A stretch of 64,000 nt of DNA from Heliocidaris erythrogramma (Eukaryota > Echinodermata > Echinoidea > Camarodonta > Echinometridae), in contig CM046869.1 of assembly GCA_025617745.1 (NCBI GenBank), positions 13,349,168 through 13,413,167 of the forward strand, read 5' to 3'. This document shows, in pieces, positions 31,560-44,800 of the stretch (position 1 is the stretch's first letter; each line of letters starts with the position of its first letter). The notes beneath the pieces are model-generated. The model was not told where the DNA came from, made no database searches, and was given only the letters and a program-made list of their open reading frames with translations. A program made the position numbers and the translations under genes.

Positions 31560-32680
31560 CAGAGAGAGATGGAGAGAGAGAGATGGAGAAAGAGAGCGAG
31601 AGACAGAGAGGGGAGAGAGAGATGGAATCTGTGTGTATACATAGTTAAATATCTAAAGACTCAAATTGCTATTCCAAAAGAATTAATAATAATCATTTTT
31701 TTATACTTGACACACTTAAAAATGTGTGCATGGGGAAAGAAGAATGGCCTAAGTGCCCGAGCATTGCTCATAGCATGTCACAGAAATGAAGTACATCAAG
31801 ACAAGATATATGTTCACAGTCTATCATTCAAACATTGAATGCTGTAAAAAATCATATCATGAACCAAATAATAAATATAAATGGGATAAGCTAGTTCTTT
31901 TGAAGCATATGATATCTTAAAAGAAAGTGATACCCGTCTAAATAGGGGAGGATGGGAAAAAAAGGATAGCATCCAAAAAATACCAAAGCAGAGTTAATCA
32001 CAATGATTCTTGAAAGAACTCAGGAGTGTCGCTGCAAAGGGTGTGGGGGTATGACAACCCCCCCCCCCCCCCAAACAAAAATTTTGGCAGCAAATCTCAA
32101 TAATTGATGACCTTTTTAAAACAAAAAATCCCTTACCGGGGGGGATGTGAACAAATTGGAAAATCTGACCACCAGCCTTTTCGCTTGTCAGCAGGTCGGA
32201 TACCCCCCGGACTCAAATGGTCTAGCAACGCCCCTGAAAGGACTGTGAATGTCATTCCATGTCAATGGACTTGTAAGCGACCATCTTGAAAACAAAGTCA
32301 TCTCTCATTCACATGGTCTTTATTGAATACTGTTTCCTCTCCTTATTGGTTCACTTTCTGTCTCTTTTTATCTATCTCCATCTATCTCCCTATGACAAAT
32401 ACACAATCATATAATGACCTAATTACATGCAGACTGGTCAACTTTTAAGAGAGCTGCTTTGAGATGGACTCGGTTTCTACCAGTCTCACGCAACGTTCTG
32501 TGTGGAATCATTTACATCATTACATTCATATGTAACCTCTTCTTCCCTTTCAATAGAACACATAGTAAAGACTATCTTCAATAGAACACATAGTAAAGAC
32601 TATCTTGACAGAAGAAAACATGCTACAAAAATATGGCTTGTATATTGACATAACAAATTATGTTTATAACTCATTCAATG
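31560..32680. other. spacer with GA repeats, poly-C and a short tandem duplication
   Basis: GA-rich repeats lie at 31560-31622. A C14-type tract is at 32059-32072. A 28-bp direct duplication (AATAGAACACATAGTAAAGA) is at 32550-32606. No gene is recognised. Confidence 0.5.
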
Positions 32681-32681
32681 G

Positions 32682-33020
32682 CAGTTGGGGCAAAAATGTT
32701 GACGATGTCCATGTAACGGTGGTATGAGATTTTCTATTTCACAAGATTTTAATGCTGTGAATATGTATAGGAGTGCCCAGCCATAATCATTCCTGTTTCA
32801 GTTGGTACTCTTTCAAAGGTTTCCTTAATATAGATTTTTTTTTACCACCGTTACATGGACATCATTATATACAATTTTGGTCTGCAATAACGATTCACCA
32901 CGAAGCTATAGTACTTCTCAACATAAGTGGCTATGATTTTTATGCTGAACTTAATTTTAGAAAACGTTGTTACGGTTGATGGTTCTTCACTTCTGGTATG
33001 TCACAAAATTTGCCCCAACC
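32682..33020. repeat. inverted-repeat element with inner hairpin
   Basis: The outer ends GTTGGGGCAAAAAT and AATTTGCCCCAAC are inverted. Inner arms GATGTCCATGTAACGGTGGT (32704-32723) and ACCACCGTTACATGGACATC (32845-32864) are perfect complements. Non-coding. Confidence 0.65.
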
Positions 33021-33954
33021 CCGTGGAATGACCCTTTAATATTCAGATAGACATTCATTATTGTGGTTTGGTTTATCAACAGTGCTCATGTTTTAGACAT
33101 AAAAGTACCATCAGATGTCTCTCTTCATAAACTCTAAATTATTGTCATGGCTAGAGCTAGAGTATATCTCAGGCATCGGGCATTTCTAATACACAGTTGT
33201 CTACATCATAAATCATAAAAAACATTACATACACACACACACCAAAAAAAAAAAATCACTCATGAAATGGAGATGGAAAATGTTCTTGAACTCGGAAAGT
33301 TCCAAGAATGTCCAAAAACCACACATCTCTTGACAATACAAGCATGGAGCCAGAGAGCCTGTAGGCTGGACCAAACTTCAATCCAGACTATCAACACCAC
33401 TGATATAGGAACAAGAAATAGTATATTCAAGAGGTCATAGTCTTGGAGCTAATTGCTCGACTATTTTTATATGAACAAAGTCCTTCATTTTTCTTGGAGC
33501 AATTGTTATCATCTCAGTAAAATCTAAATGCTCCATAATAATCACTTCTAAATAGAGAGCAATGACTGATAAATCTATGCAGAATCTCCCATACTGGATA
33601 AGAGAGGGGGTGAGGGGGAGAGGGGGGGCAGAGGTTCTCTGAAGACAAATGAAGAGGGAAATATTTAAATTGTCAAATATCACCCCAAAAGCAGATTCTA
33701 TAAATGTCAAAATAAGTATTTCAATCACAGCTTAACCTATCATGTTCACCATTTTAGAAACACTAGAAGTACTCCCAAGTTTCACTTCCAAAACATGAAA
33801 TTTACGTAGAAAGAGCACGTTGCCCCCTCCGTCTTCCATTTTTTTTTTTTTTTAATCTTTGGAGGGCACTGCATGTACATCATACATCTCATGTCATCCT
33901 CTGTTATGGTAAATCTCACATGTCCTCCAGAGGTCTTCTGAAAGTCAGGAGCTC

Positions 33955-34500
33955 TGTATTTTCACTATCTTTTGCTCTCTTTCTCTCTCTCTCGTTTCTC
34001 CCCTTCTCATGTTCTCATCTCTATCACTCTCTCTCTCTCTCTTACCCTTCTCAACTTTCCTTCAAAACTCCTCCTAATTCACAAGGGAGCATGGCCGGGT
34101 GTTAATCACCAACCCTTCATCCAACTCTGATTCATTGCAGTACTCAATAAAAGTCCAAACTTATCATCTGCCAAAAAAAAGTTGATGACCAAATAACTGT
34201 TCTTGGTCAATCAGAAGTTGGCCCCTTGAGCCAGGCTGGCCAGCATTGGTCTCATTATTAACATGTCATTGGGGAGTTTTATGATGTCAGCCTAAAGGAT
34301 ATGATTGTCAATTGTGCATTTAGGTTGCCTACTAGAACAGGAAAAAAGGTAACTTTTTGACAGAATGCTATTTTTGACTCACCATTACTACATGTATGAG
34401 ATAAAGAAAGAAAGAAAGAGAAAGAGGGAAAGAGAGAGAGACAGAGAGAAAGAAAGAGAGAGAGAGATAGGGGTAGGGGAGAGAGGGCATGTGTTTGTGT
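33955..34500. repeat. CT- and GA-rich microsatellites
   Basis: CT-rich repeats at 33955-34060 are followed, 340 bp on, by GA-rich repeats and a (GT)n run at 34400-34510. The two blocks are of complementary composition. Confidence 0.65.
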
Positions 34501-35172
34501 GTGTGTGTGTAATATATAATTTGTAATATTCATTTTGAAAATTTGAATCAAGGAATAAAAAAATTATGAAAAGAAAAAAAAGTGTGTGCATGTGTATACG
34601 CAAGACAAACAAACAACAAAAACAGGGTCTTTTTCAATATGGAATAGAGTTATCTTTTTTTTTTAATTTCACTGGCACACAAAACTTTTACTTCGAAGAT
34701 AACATGTGGAGGAAAATTTGCCTTTATTTCTGATCTCACAACTGCTTTTATTTCCTATCTCATTTGGTAAATACACAAAGTATGAGGCTAATCTTCGTTA
34801 CTCATAAAACATGACATTGTCATTTGGATCATGATCCATATCTCACTATTAAATGAAACTTTTATGTCAAAAGTAAAGACAAAGAAAAGTGAAGAATTCC
34901 AAGTGGCATACCTGATAAACATAACCCCAAAATGTGCCCCTTTTTGGGAGGGGGGGGCTTGATATTTTTTAACAGGAAATTATCACTAAAACCTTTGATT
35001 AATTTCTTAGATTCCTTCCCAAAATTTTGTGAAATTGTGCCCCCTCCTTTTATAAAATCCTGGATTTAGCTTGTATAGGAGAGGATGCCACCCACCGGCC
35101 AGGTGGTTTATGTCACAGGATGATATGGATTACTCTGTCAAAGTGAACATATACAATAGTCAGGTTACAAGA

Positions 35173-35545
35173 AGGGAGCTAAACTTTCAGTTTCACTTGT
35201 AGTTTCAAAACTTGCATTTATCTCGTAGGTTCAGACAGCATGAACGGACTCGTAGTTTCGAAATTTTAAGTTTACCTGTAGTTCCAGAACCACAAGCGAG
35301 CTTGTGGTTAATGCCGAAACCCCGAGCAGGGGGGGGGGGTCCTTGTTGTAGTTGCGGACAAGGTGGACAGAATAAACAATTTAGCAATCTGTTGGTTAAT
35401 GACGACCTCTCTGTTCATGTTAAACTACAATCGCTTGACTAGTAGTCTCATAACAACGAGCGTTGTTGTTTCGGGCCCATAATGAACCGTTGTTTCGTTT
35501 TAAACCTTAAAGTCTCGAAACTACAAGTCCTATATGAACGTAGCT
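35173..35545 (+). repeat. repeat family R2, copy 2
   Basis: It begins GGGAGCTAAACTTTCAGTTT and ends AAGTCCTATATGAACGTAGC. It shares the AGTTCCAGAACCACAAGCGA and CGTTGTTGTTTCGGG segments with the other R2 copies. Confidence 0.75.
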
Positions 35546-36221
35546 ATTATCACTGAAAATATAAACACAGTTGAAAGTTGAATTCAACATTGGAAGAAGA
35601 AAAAAAACCAGTGATAAATAGATTCAAGGGGCATGACAATGGCAAAACCAAAGCTTTATTCCTGTCAGCTTTATACACGTAGGCACTACTGATAACAAAC
35701 ATGCATGCTTGATATCTTGTATAATATTGCAAGTGGCAGATCTGCCCCCCCCCCTAAAAAAACAACCAAACAAACAAAGAGTCTGACAAATCTGGAACAT
35801 CTGAAGGCAACAAAAGGAAAAACATGTGTACTGACTGGCAGATATTTAGAAATGTTGACATCAGATTTAACCTTGTCTGGACTAAGGTACTAGACATATC
35901 AAAAGTAGTTTTACAAAGTAAGGTTTGTGACAGTCAATAAACATCATCCATATGAATATTTTCTATGATCCACACGCAACAAGCACAGGTCAGACTCCGT
36001 ATCATTTATCCCCAAACACACATTGGAAATAGATGACATTTCATAACGGCATACAGTGTTTAATAAATTAATTCAATTTTCATTTCATTTCATTTCAATT
36101 CATTTATTTTCCATTTTCAACAGAATTTTTCTTAAACATGTACGAACGTTAGTGAACAGTGTGTAGCAAATGTTGTAAAACTATTACGCATTGAAGACGA
36201 AAAGGTAATCAGTTGTCTCAC

Positions 36222-36400
36222 GATGTGCAAACGAGGAAAGCTACGACGTTTCGACTTCGCTGCGCGCATGTTATATAGCAGCGGCGGGGGTCCGGGGAGC
36301 CCGGGTGCGTGCTATTGTTTGTCTCTACTCGGGCGCTGTGATTGGTCGGTGCCGCTGGCCAATCACCGGACACGACGTCATTGTTCGCCCCCGCCGGTGC
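36222..36400 (-). promoter_or_regulatory. CpG-rich promoter-like patch, minus strand
   Basis: This GC- and CpG-rich island stands out from AT-rich DNA. Read on the minus strand it holds a cyclic-AMP-response-like ATGACGTC (36374-36381), then a pair of CCAAT boxes in opposite orientations (36359-36363 and 36341-36345). A TATATAA follows at 36271-36277, and then a possible first exon ending at the donor ATC|GTGAGA (36220-36221). The order and spacing are those of a TATA promoter. It lies within the proposed minus-strand gene, so it could be an internal or alternative promoter. Confidence 0.42.
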
Positions 36401-37784
36401 GTTGGTGGCGCTGTCCCTAACTGGTTCCAGTCGGTTTGCCGAGTGGCGCTGAATGGCTATTACGCATTGTATAACAAATGGAGGTTTGGGCATATAGTTT
36501 TGTATAAGAATTCCATTAAAAATTTCACTAGTTGTTGCACACCAGCATGCATTTCCCTCCAAATGTAGGTGTTTTTACAGACCTTTCCTTACAATACTAT
36601 AATGTTTAGCCTGTGTGTGTGCGTCCATCAATAAGGATATTTCGGATATGTCAACTAGAACGCCGTCCTAGATCCTTCCAGCGACAATGGACTGCTTTGT
36701 GTTGACTGCATACAAAGTAGGTGAAGCATGAAGCTAACAATGGGTGAAGCGAGGTTCACATTTTAGAGAAGACGGCAAAACCATGTTTGACGCGTTCTCG
36801 ATCGGACTAGTGGACGAGGGAGAAGCCAGTGGACGGGTGAGCCGTTCTTGCACAAAGCGCGGTATGCAGCTAATACAAAGCAGTCCATTGTAGCTGGGAA
36901 AATCTAGGACAGGGTTCAAGTCCACACATTCGAAAGCTCACTATTATCACTGTATATATAACTGGTTCTATATATTCATATTTTGAACAGCTACTAAACA
37001 TGTAATTAAAAATGTAATTAAAAAACTAGAAATGTGCATTGCTGGGGCCGCGCAATGCTAAATGTATCCCCCGGCATTGGCAGCAATTTGAAGGAGGGAC
37101 AAAGACCCTCCCCCATCCCCTCCCTCAAACAAAAGGATGGTGTAGAAATTAGATGTGTAGGTTTCACTAAGACACATCTTCATATAAAATTTGAAAGAAA
37201 TGTGTTGAGAGATATACCAAGATACATCTCCATACAAAATTTGAAAGAAATCCATCAAGAAATGTGGCCTGCAGAGTGCACTCACGCCATGCCCTGAAGT
37301 ATGACCTTTGACCCTATAAAAGACGGAACACTGGTGGCAGCATCACCAAAAACTATAGGTTTTTAGATTACACCAAGAGACACCTTCATGCAAAATTTGA
37401 ACGAAATCCGTCAAGAAATGCAGAAGAAAGAGTGCAAGAAATGGAAAAATGACCTTTGACCCTATATAAAGGACAGAACAATGAGGGCAGCATCACCAAA
37501 AATTAAATATGTGTAGATTATACCAAGAAACATCTCCATACAACATTTGAATGAAATCCGTCAAGAAATGCAGAAGTAAGAGTGCACAAAAGGGACAAAT
37601 GAGCTTTGACCCTATAAAGGACGGAACAATGAGGGCAGCATCACCAAACAGTAAAGATGTGTAGATTATACCAAGATACATCTCCATACAAAATTTGAAA
37701 GAAATCCATCAAGAAATGTGGCCTGCAGAGTGCACTCACGCCATGCCCTGAAGTATGACCTTTGACCCTATAAAAGACAGAATA

Positions 37785-37862
37785 ATAATAATAATAATAG
37801 TGTATATTTATAGAGCGCACACACCGTCCAAAGACGCTCATGGCGCTAGCCCAGCAACAGAA
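37785..37862. repeat. AAT-run / GGCGCT short repeat within the tandem array, copy 1
   Basis: This inserted module lies between two halves of a monomer (AAAAGACAG before, AACACTGGTGGCAGC after). An identical module sits exactly 988 bp away at 38773-38850, so it was duplicated along with the array. Confidence 0.75.
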
Positions 37863-38772
37863 CACTGGTGGCAGCATCACCAAAAACTATAGGTTTTTAG
37901 ATTACACCAAGAGACACCTTCATGCAAAATTTGAACGAAATCCGTCAAGAAATGCAGAAGTAAGAGTGCAAGAAATGGAAAAATGACCTTTGACCCTATA
38001 TAAAGGATGGAACAATGAGGGCAGCATCACCAAAAATTAAATATGTGTAGATTACACCAAGGGACACCTTCATACAAAATTTGAATGAAATCCGTCAAGA
38101 AATGCAGAAGTAAGAGTGCAAGAAATGGAAAAATGACCTTTGACCCTATAAAGGACGGAACAATGAGGGCAGCATCACCAAACAGTAAAGATGTGTAGAT
38201 TATACCAAGATACATCTCCATACAAAATTTGAAAGAAATCCATCAAGAAATGTGGCCTGCAGAGTGCACTCACGCCATGCCCTGAAGTATGACCTTTGAC
38301 CCTATAAAAGACGGGACACTGGTGGCAGCATCACCAAAAAGTACAGATTTTTAGATTACACCAAGGGACACCTTCATGCAAAATTTGAACGAAATCCGTC
38401 AAGAAATGCAGAAGTAAGAGTGCAAGAAATGGAAAAATGACCTTTGACCCTATATAAAGGACGGAACAATGAGGGCAGCATCACCAAAAATTAAATATGT
38501 GTAGATTATACCAAGAAACATCTCCATACAACATTTGAATGAAATCCGTCAAGAAATGCAGAAGTAAGAGTGCACAAAAGGGACAAATGAGCTTTGACCC
38601 TATAAAGGACGGAACAATGAGGGCAGCATCACCAAACAGTAAAGATGTGTAGATTATACCAAGATACATCTCCATACAAAATTTGAAAGAAATCCATCAA
38701 GAAATGTGGCCTGCAGAGTGCACTCACGCCATGCCCTGAAGTATGACCTTTGACCCTATAAAAGACAGAATA

Positions 38773-38850
38773 ATAATAATAATAATAGTGTATATTTATA
38801 GAGCGCACACACCGTCCAAAGACGCTCATGGCGCTAGCCCAGCAACAGAA
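38773..38850. repeat. AAT-run / GGCGCT short repeat within the tandem array, copy 2
   Basis: Same sequence and same flanks as 37785-37862. The corresponding site in the third higher-order unit (about 39757) has no insertion. Confidence 0.75.
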
Positions 38851-40625
38851 CACTGGTGGCAGCATCACCAAAAACTATAGGTTTTTAGATTACACCAAGA
38901 GACACCTTCATGCAAAATTTGAACGAAATCCGTCAAGAAATGCAGAAGTAAGAGTGCAAGAAATGGAAAAATGACCTTTGACCCTATATAAAGGATGGAA
39001 CAATGAGGGCAGCATCACCAAAAATTAAATATGTGTAGATTATACCAAGATACATCTCCATACAAAATTTGAATGAAATCCGTCAAGAAATGCAGAAGTA
39101 AGAGTGCAAGAAATGGAAAAATGACCTTTGACCCTATAAAGGACGGAACAATGAGGGCAGCATCACCAAACAGTAAAGATGTGTAGATTATACCAAGATA
39201 CATCTCCATACAAAATTTGAAAGAAATCCATCAAGAAATGTGGCCTGCAGAGTGCACTCACGCCATGCCTGAAGTATGACCTTTGACCCTATAAAAGACG
39301 GGACACTGGTGGCAGCATCACCAAAAAGTACAGATTTTTAGATTACACCAAGGGACACCTTCATGCAAAATTTGAACGAAATCCGTCAAGAAATGCAGAA
39401 GTAAGAGTGCAAGAAATGGAAAAATGAACTTTGACCCTATATAAAGGACGGAACAATGAGGGCAGCATCACCAAAAATTAAATATGTGTAGATTATACCA
39501 AGAAACATCTCCATACAACATTTGAATGAAATCCGTCAAGAAATGCAGAAGTAAGAGTGCACAAAAGGGACAAATGAGCTTTGACCCTATAAAGGACGGA
39601 ACAATGAGGGCAGCATCACCAAACAGTAAAGATGTGTAGATTATACCAAGATACATCTCCATACAAAATTTGAAAGAAATCCATCAAGAAATGTGGCCTG
39701 CAGAGTGCACTCACGCCATGCCCTGAAGTATGACCTTTGACCCTATAAAAGACGGGACACTGGTGGCAGCATCACCAAAAAGTACAGATTTTTAGATTAC
39801 ACCAAGGGACACCTTCATGCAAAATTTGAACGAAATCCGTCAAGAAATGCAGAAGTAAGAGTGCAAGAAATGGAAAAATGACCTTTGACCCTATAAAGGA
39901 TGGAACAATGAGGGCAGCATCACCAAAAATTAAACATGTGTAGATTATACCAAGATACATCTCCATACAAAATTTGAAAGAAATCCATCAAGAAATGTGG
40001 CCTGCAGAGTGCACTCACGCCATGCCCTGAAGTATGACCTTTGACCCTATAAAAGACGGAACACTGGTGGCAGCATCACCAAACACTATAGGTTTTTAAA
40101 TTACACCAAGAGACACCTTCATGCAAAATTTGAACGAAATCCGTTCAGAAATGTGACCGCCAGAGCGCACACAAGAGTACACACAAGACATCTATCAAAA
40201 TATGACCTTTGACCCTATAAAAGACGGAACACTGGGGGCAGCATCACCAAAATCTATAGGGTTCCAGATTTTACCAAGAGACACCTTCATACAAAATTTG
40301 AACAAAATCCGTTGAGAAATGTGACCGCTAGAGCGCACACAAACTATCCCAAAAAATATGGCCTTTTACCCTATAAAAGACGGAACACTGGGGGCAGCAT
40401 CACAAGAAACTATAGGGGTCCAGATTTTACCAAGATACACGTCCACAGGAAGTCTGAAAGAAATTCGTCGAGAAATGTGACCGCTAGAGCGCACACAAGA
40501 ATGTGACGCGGCGGCGGTGGCGGCGGCGGCGAAACGCTGCTGAATCCAAAGTATCCTCCGGCATACTGCCGGGGGATACAATAAGTTCGATTTTAAAGTT
40601 CCAAAAGAAGAACATTAAGAACATT

Positions 40626-40652
40626 CCCCCCCCCCCCCCCCCCCCCCCCCCC
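40626..40652. repeat. poly-C tract of 27
   Basis: An uninterrupted run of C followed by TTG and A-rich DNA. The G-rich strand could form a quadruplex; the length may be unreliable in any assembly. Confidence 0.85.
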
Positions 40653-40847
40653 TTGAAAAAAAAAATCTAGAATCAGTGAAATGTCTCAAATAATACAGGC
40701 CCTTACTGAAGCTTACTGTCATGCAGTATGCCAATAAACTTGACAGGGTGCACGCATATCAAATGATAGAAGAGAGACAGAGACGGAATGAAATATAGAG
40801 AAAGGAGAGAGATGGATAGATAGATAGAAGAGGTCAGCAGTCATCAC

Positions 40848-40891
40848 CTGTTGTACTTGCTATATGACAGGTAACCTTGAGCTTTAATTGC
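40848..40891 (-). CDS. possible short coding exon of minus-strand gene
   Basis: A good acceptor (CATGTCTTTCTGGCTGCAG) and a good donor (ACAG|GTGATG) enclose 44 nt. In the frame that joins to the 28751-28809 candidate it encodes QLKLKVTCHIASTT, starting and ending with single bases of split codons. The strand-like alternation fits the other exons. The signals are convincing; the length is short, so chance cannot be excluded. Confidence 0.42.
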
Positions 40892-41650
40892 CTGCAGCCA
40901 GAAAGACATGCAACATTGCCTTTACAGCTTTCTCCTAATTAACTATTTTTTGCTCCTGCCAAACGGGAGGGGGAAATTGGTGCACTTTTGGGCACAAAAG
41001 GAGAGAAAACAGAGTGGAAAACCACTGTTTTGCTGTGGTTCACTCAAAACACAGGAAAGATTCAGTTACCGCCTAATTTTAGATCATTTGGGGGTGCACT
41101 GCAGATATAGAGGGAAAGCAATGAAGATTTATGTGTTACAGATGACAGTTGAACCAATGAGTGGGGCGGGATGCTTGTCTTAATGAGGCAAACGTGTCCT
41201 ACCTATCTTCGTATGACCTCACCAATATGCTGCCTTTTAGCTAGGGGCATCATTAGAAATTGATTTTCAGAAATAATTGTGACATCTCCAGATACACGAT
41301 CTTCAAAAAATATCTTCATCTTCAAATATTTAGTGATTGCAAACCTTAAAAGCTTTCAGTAACATAACTTGCAATCTAGAATTACTTTTTGCTAAATTCA
41401 TGACTGTTGTATTCATATTTACAAACAATGTAGTATCACAGATTCTGAGCTTCATAACCACTTATGTCAATATTCACTTCCACATACATGTATTTTACTT
41501 TCAATCAATTACTAGCAAAATTCAAATGATCTGAAGATACACTTAAAATATGAAATATATAACAGTAAAAGGAAATACATACTTTGACAGGATAACCCAT
41601 AAAAGCTGATAATTAACAGATTTCTAAGAGCTTATAAAAACAACCAAATG

Positions 41651-41853
41651 TTACTGTAAAAGTGGATTTTTTCGCAGGATTAATTTTTCGCGCTCGGCTC
41701 AGTAAAGTGAATTTCGTGTGTTTTTAATTTCACCGATGCGGTAGGCTCATGCGCAAAAGAATACATAAACAAAAATATTTGTGTGTTTTTATTTCATGCT
41801 GCGCGAAATGCGCAAAAATTTCCACACCGCGAAATATTCCACGTTTACAGTAG
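41651..41853. repeat. MITE family M6
   Basis: TTACTGTAAAAGTGGA at the left and TTCCACGTTTACAGTAG at the right are inverted ends. The inside has TTTTTCGC and GCGAAAT motifs repeated in both directions. A related partial end (TTCTGGTTTTACAGTAG) is at 21902-21918. Confidence 0.65.
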
Positions 41854-44800
41854 TCTGTTGCATTTATGCAATACATACTGTATTATTCCTGTTGGAGGTA
41901 TATGTTAAAGGAAAATATACGTAGCCTGAACCTAATGTTCCAATTATTTCACGTAGTCATAAAAGCGACCTATGTACACAAAAATAATTGGTCTGTAATC
42001 TTTGTCATTAAAACTAAAGCTAGTTCTTTGAAATTCATGTAGGATCCTTTATCACAATCCTACTGCCATCATTAATTTACCGATGATGTCCTCTCTTTAT
42101 TAGTCTCATTTCCAGTCTGTAATTACTATAATTCAATCAGCCAATCACCAGTGGTCTTAGGCCAATTTCCGTCTATGTCCCGTCCTCATGTCGTCAGGAG
42201 AAGCCAAGCAAAAAACAAGATTTGTATCTTCACCCAATTTCTCCTATGAAGCATATTAAGTGATAGGGAAATAGATCAAGCAAGGAAGATCTAAGGGGTT
42301 CATAAATACATGGGGATATTATGTTTGCTTTCATTTATGTGATGAGTAGTGACTTCCGTTTAAAATAAAATAGTTTATGTTGATATATGTACTGTTTCAG
42401 ATAACCCAAGTGTGCATAATATGAGCACCATAAAAGTTTGTGAACAGAATCACAGTAAAGAGATGTAGATTATTTCAGTGCTGCTATTACATTGTATGTG
42501 CATCATATTAAGATCATCATCCACAGATCCAGAGTTCATGAACACAGGAAGGGTTTAAGATTCAGTTAACTGCATTATTGGGGTTTCAGGGGAAAAAGAA
42601 AGCAAAAGGAGTAAAAATTATGAATTTAAATCAGCATAATGATATTATACACATATGAGATTAGTTGCAAACTAAGTTCCTACTACTTCTGAATGTTGCA
42701 TTACATCAAAGGAAATGCAAATTACATTCTAAAAACCTCATTTGGATGACTTTAACTTAACTTTAGACCTACAATGTCACGTATAAGGTTTAAAAGAATC
42801 TTAATAATGAAGAAAGGGAATAAGCATTCAGAATTTGGAAATTGTAACAACATACCACCAGAAATCCAAACTCTTGGCATCTTCCAAGTTTTATTCATTG
42901 AATCAAATGATTAAAAAAAACGGTTCTACCGTAAAACTTACATATTAATTCATTTATGGGGAAAATGTCAAAATAACGAAAGCTTGGGTGGGAAAATGAT
43001 CTTTTTAAAAAGCTGTACGTTAACATACCTAATCAAAAGTTTATTCAACACAGTGTTACAGTGCAAGACTCTCTCCATTTTCCTTTTCATTTACTTAACT
43101 CTTAATGTGCCAAGGGGTTTAGCTCTCTTCAAAATTTTACAAAGATGTAATCAATGCTTGCTTTTCAAGTGTCTGCACTTCATTAACCATCTATTATTTC
43201 ACAAAATATTGCATACAAAACTTGTAGGAAATTTATTACCATTTCTTATGATACAAAACATTATGACTTTACCCAATGTTATGCATAAGAATTATTAAAT
43301 ATTACATTTGAGTCCTTTTTGTCCATAATTCTTGGGTTTCTCATTTGTTTACTATTGTTTAATGTTGAAATAAGGTAATATCTTTTTAAAAACCTGGATT
43401 TTTTTTCTGAAATTTTTTATGGTAGCATATAATTATAATAATATATTTAGAATGCTTGATTCATGCTCAAGATTGTGATATACATTGACCATCATATACC
43501 TTTCCAGTGGTCAAGCAAATGATGAATAAAAATGACAAGTTCGCCTGTCACATATACATGCCATCGGCACTGAAAGAGTTAAAGCAGTGAGTCCAAAAGT
43601 TGAAGAGGGAGGCTAGGAGGGCTTGCTATTTATGATGCATGTCCTGTTTGGACTATGAACACATAATTCCCTCAAATCTAAAAACTTCCTATTCCCTCAC
43701 ACAATCAAGAAGAAGGGTACTATTTATAACCCTCTTTCTCAGCTTTAAAAGAAGAACAAGTCTCTTTCCATGCCCATTAATGAGATTCTGATCAGGCCAA
43801 CAGTTGTGGACTTAAATCTAGCCATGGAGGGAGAGAGCTGGAGGAAATGAGAGAGGGTGAAAGAGTGTTGGTTGATGTCGAGATTCAATGTCCTGTCATT
43901 TACAACCACCTCATGATTTCATTCATTTTATTGGCTTGGACTAGAAAAATTCAAAATATTGGCATTATCCCTAAATGAAAGTGCAGTGCACCCTGCTTGT
44001 GGATATGTTTTGTTGCTAAAATTAATGATAATAATAGTTGCTTCATATATAGTGCCTTACCAGTTACAATGTAACTGACCAAAGCATTATTTGTATATTT
44101 TTGTACTCTTTGTCTATGTATTCCATTAAAAACAATTGAAGGTAATTCCTTGATTACTGAATACTGTAATTCCCCTAGGCTTTGTTAATAAACACAGTAA
44201 CCACTCAGTTCCTCTAATCAATGGGGTAAACATGTATTTCATATCATTATTCATTGGTTACAGTTTTATCAGAAAATTCATCTTGTGAGTGTTAGCAAAT
44301 GTTATCACTTTTTGTGCCAATGTGAGTTAACTAAATTAGTATGCCTTCATTTAATTTATATGAACAGGCAGGTAATAGGAATATAGGATACAATGATGAG
44401 TTTATAAACGTTAAAAAAAAAAGGAATATGAATTGTCATAAATGTTGTTTATCACAATAAAAGCAATAATAAATTAATTTCAACAGATATATCCAGATAT
44501 TTAAATGACAGGAGTTAACAGTATCCTATAACACATCATCCTATCAAGATAATAAAGTATATAATCTATGATAATATTTCAAAATACGAAAAACAGAGTT
44601 GGAGAGAGACATACTGAAGCTTTTTGTCTTGCACTCATCAGAGTACACCGGAAGAATGAACAGAATACCGCAAGAATGAACAGAATTTCAAAATACATCA
44701 ACCCAGCATAGTTTTGTATAATCAAACTGATTGCCTCATGGATACACGGTGACACATTTGGGGGCAAACACAGACACAAAACTAGGTGGAATAAGGTAGA

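Larger units (their letters stand above)
37063..40580. repeat. 3.5-kb element made of about 150-bp tandem monomers
   Basis: The element is bounded by TGTATCCCCCGGCA (37063-37076) and its complement TGCCGGGGGATACA (40567-40580). Just inside the right end, GTATCCTCCGGCA forms a hairpin with that terminus. The interior is a run of about 22 monomers with the phrases GCAGCATCACCAAAA, AGATTATACCAAGATACATC, AAATTTGAACGAAATCCGTC and TGACCTTTGACCCTATA. Blocks repeat at 988 bp. A tandem core between unique ends recalls the pearl-type and Helitron-related mini-elements of invertebrates, but I cannot show Helitron termini. All short open frames here repeat with the monomer. Confidence 0.85.

Noticed and set aside
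32455-32510. Possible minus-strand exon after CCACACAG near 32500
   Set aside because: Competing donors (GTGAGA, GTAGAA) and no consistent open frame across the candidate.
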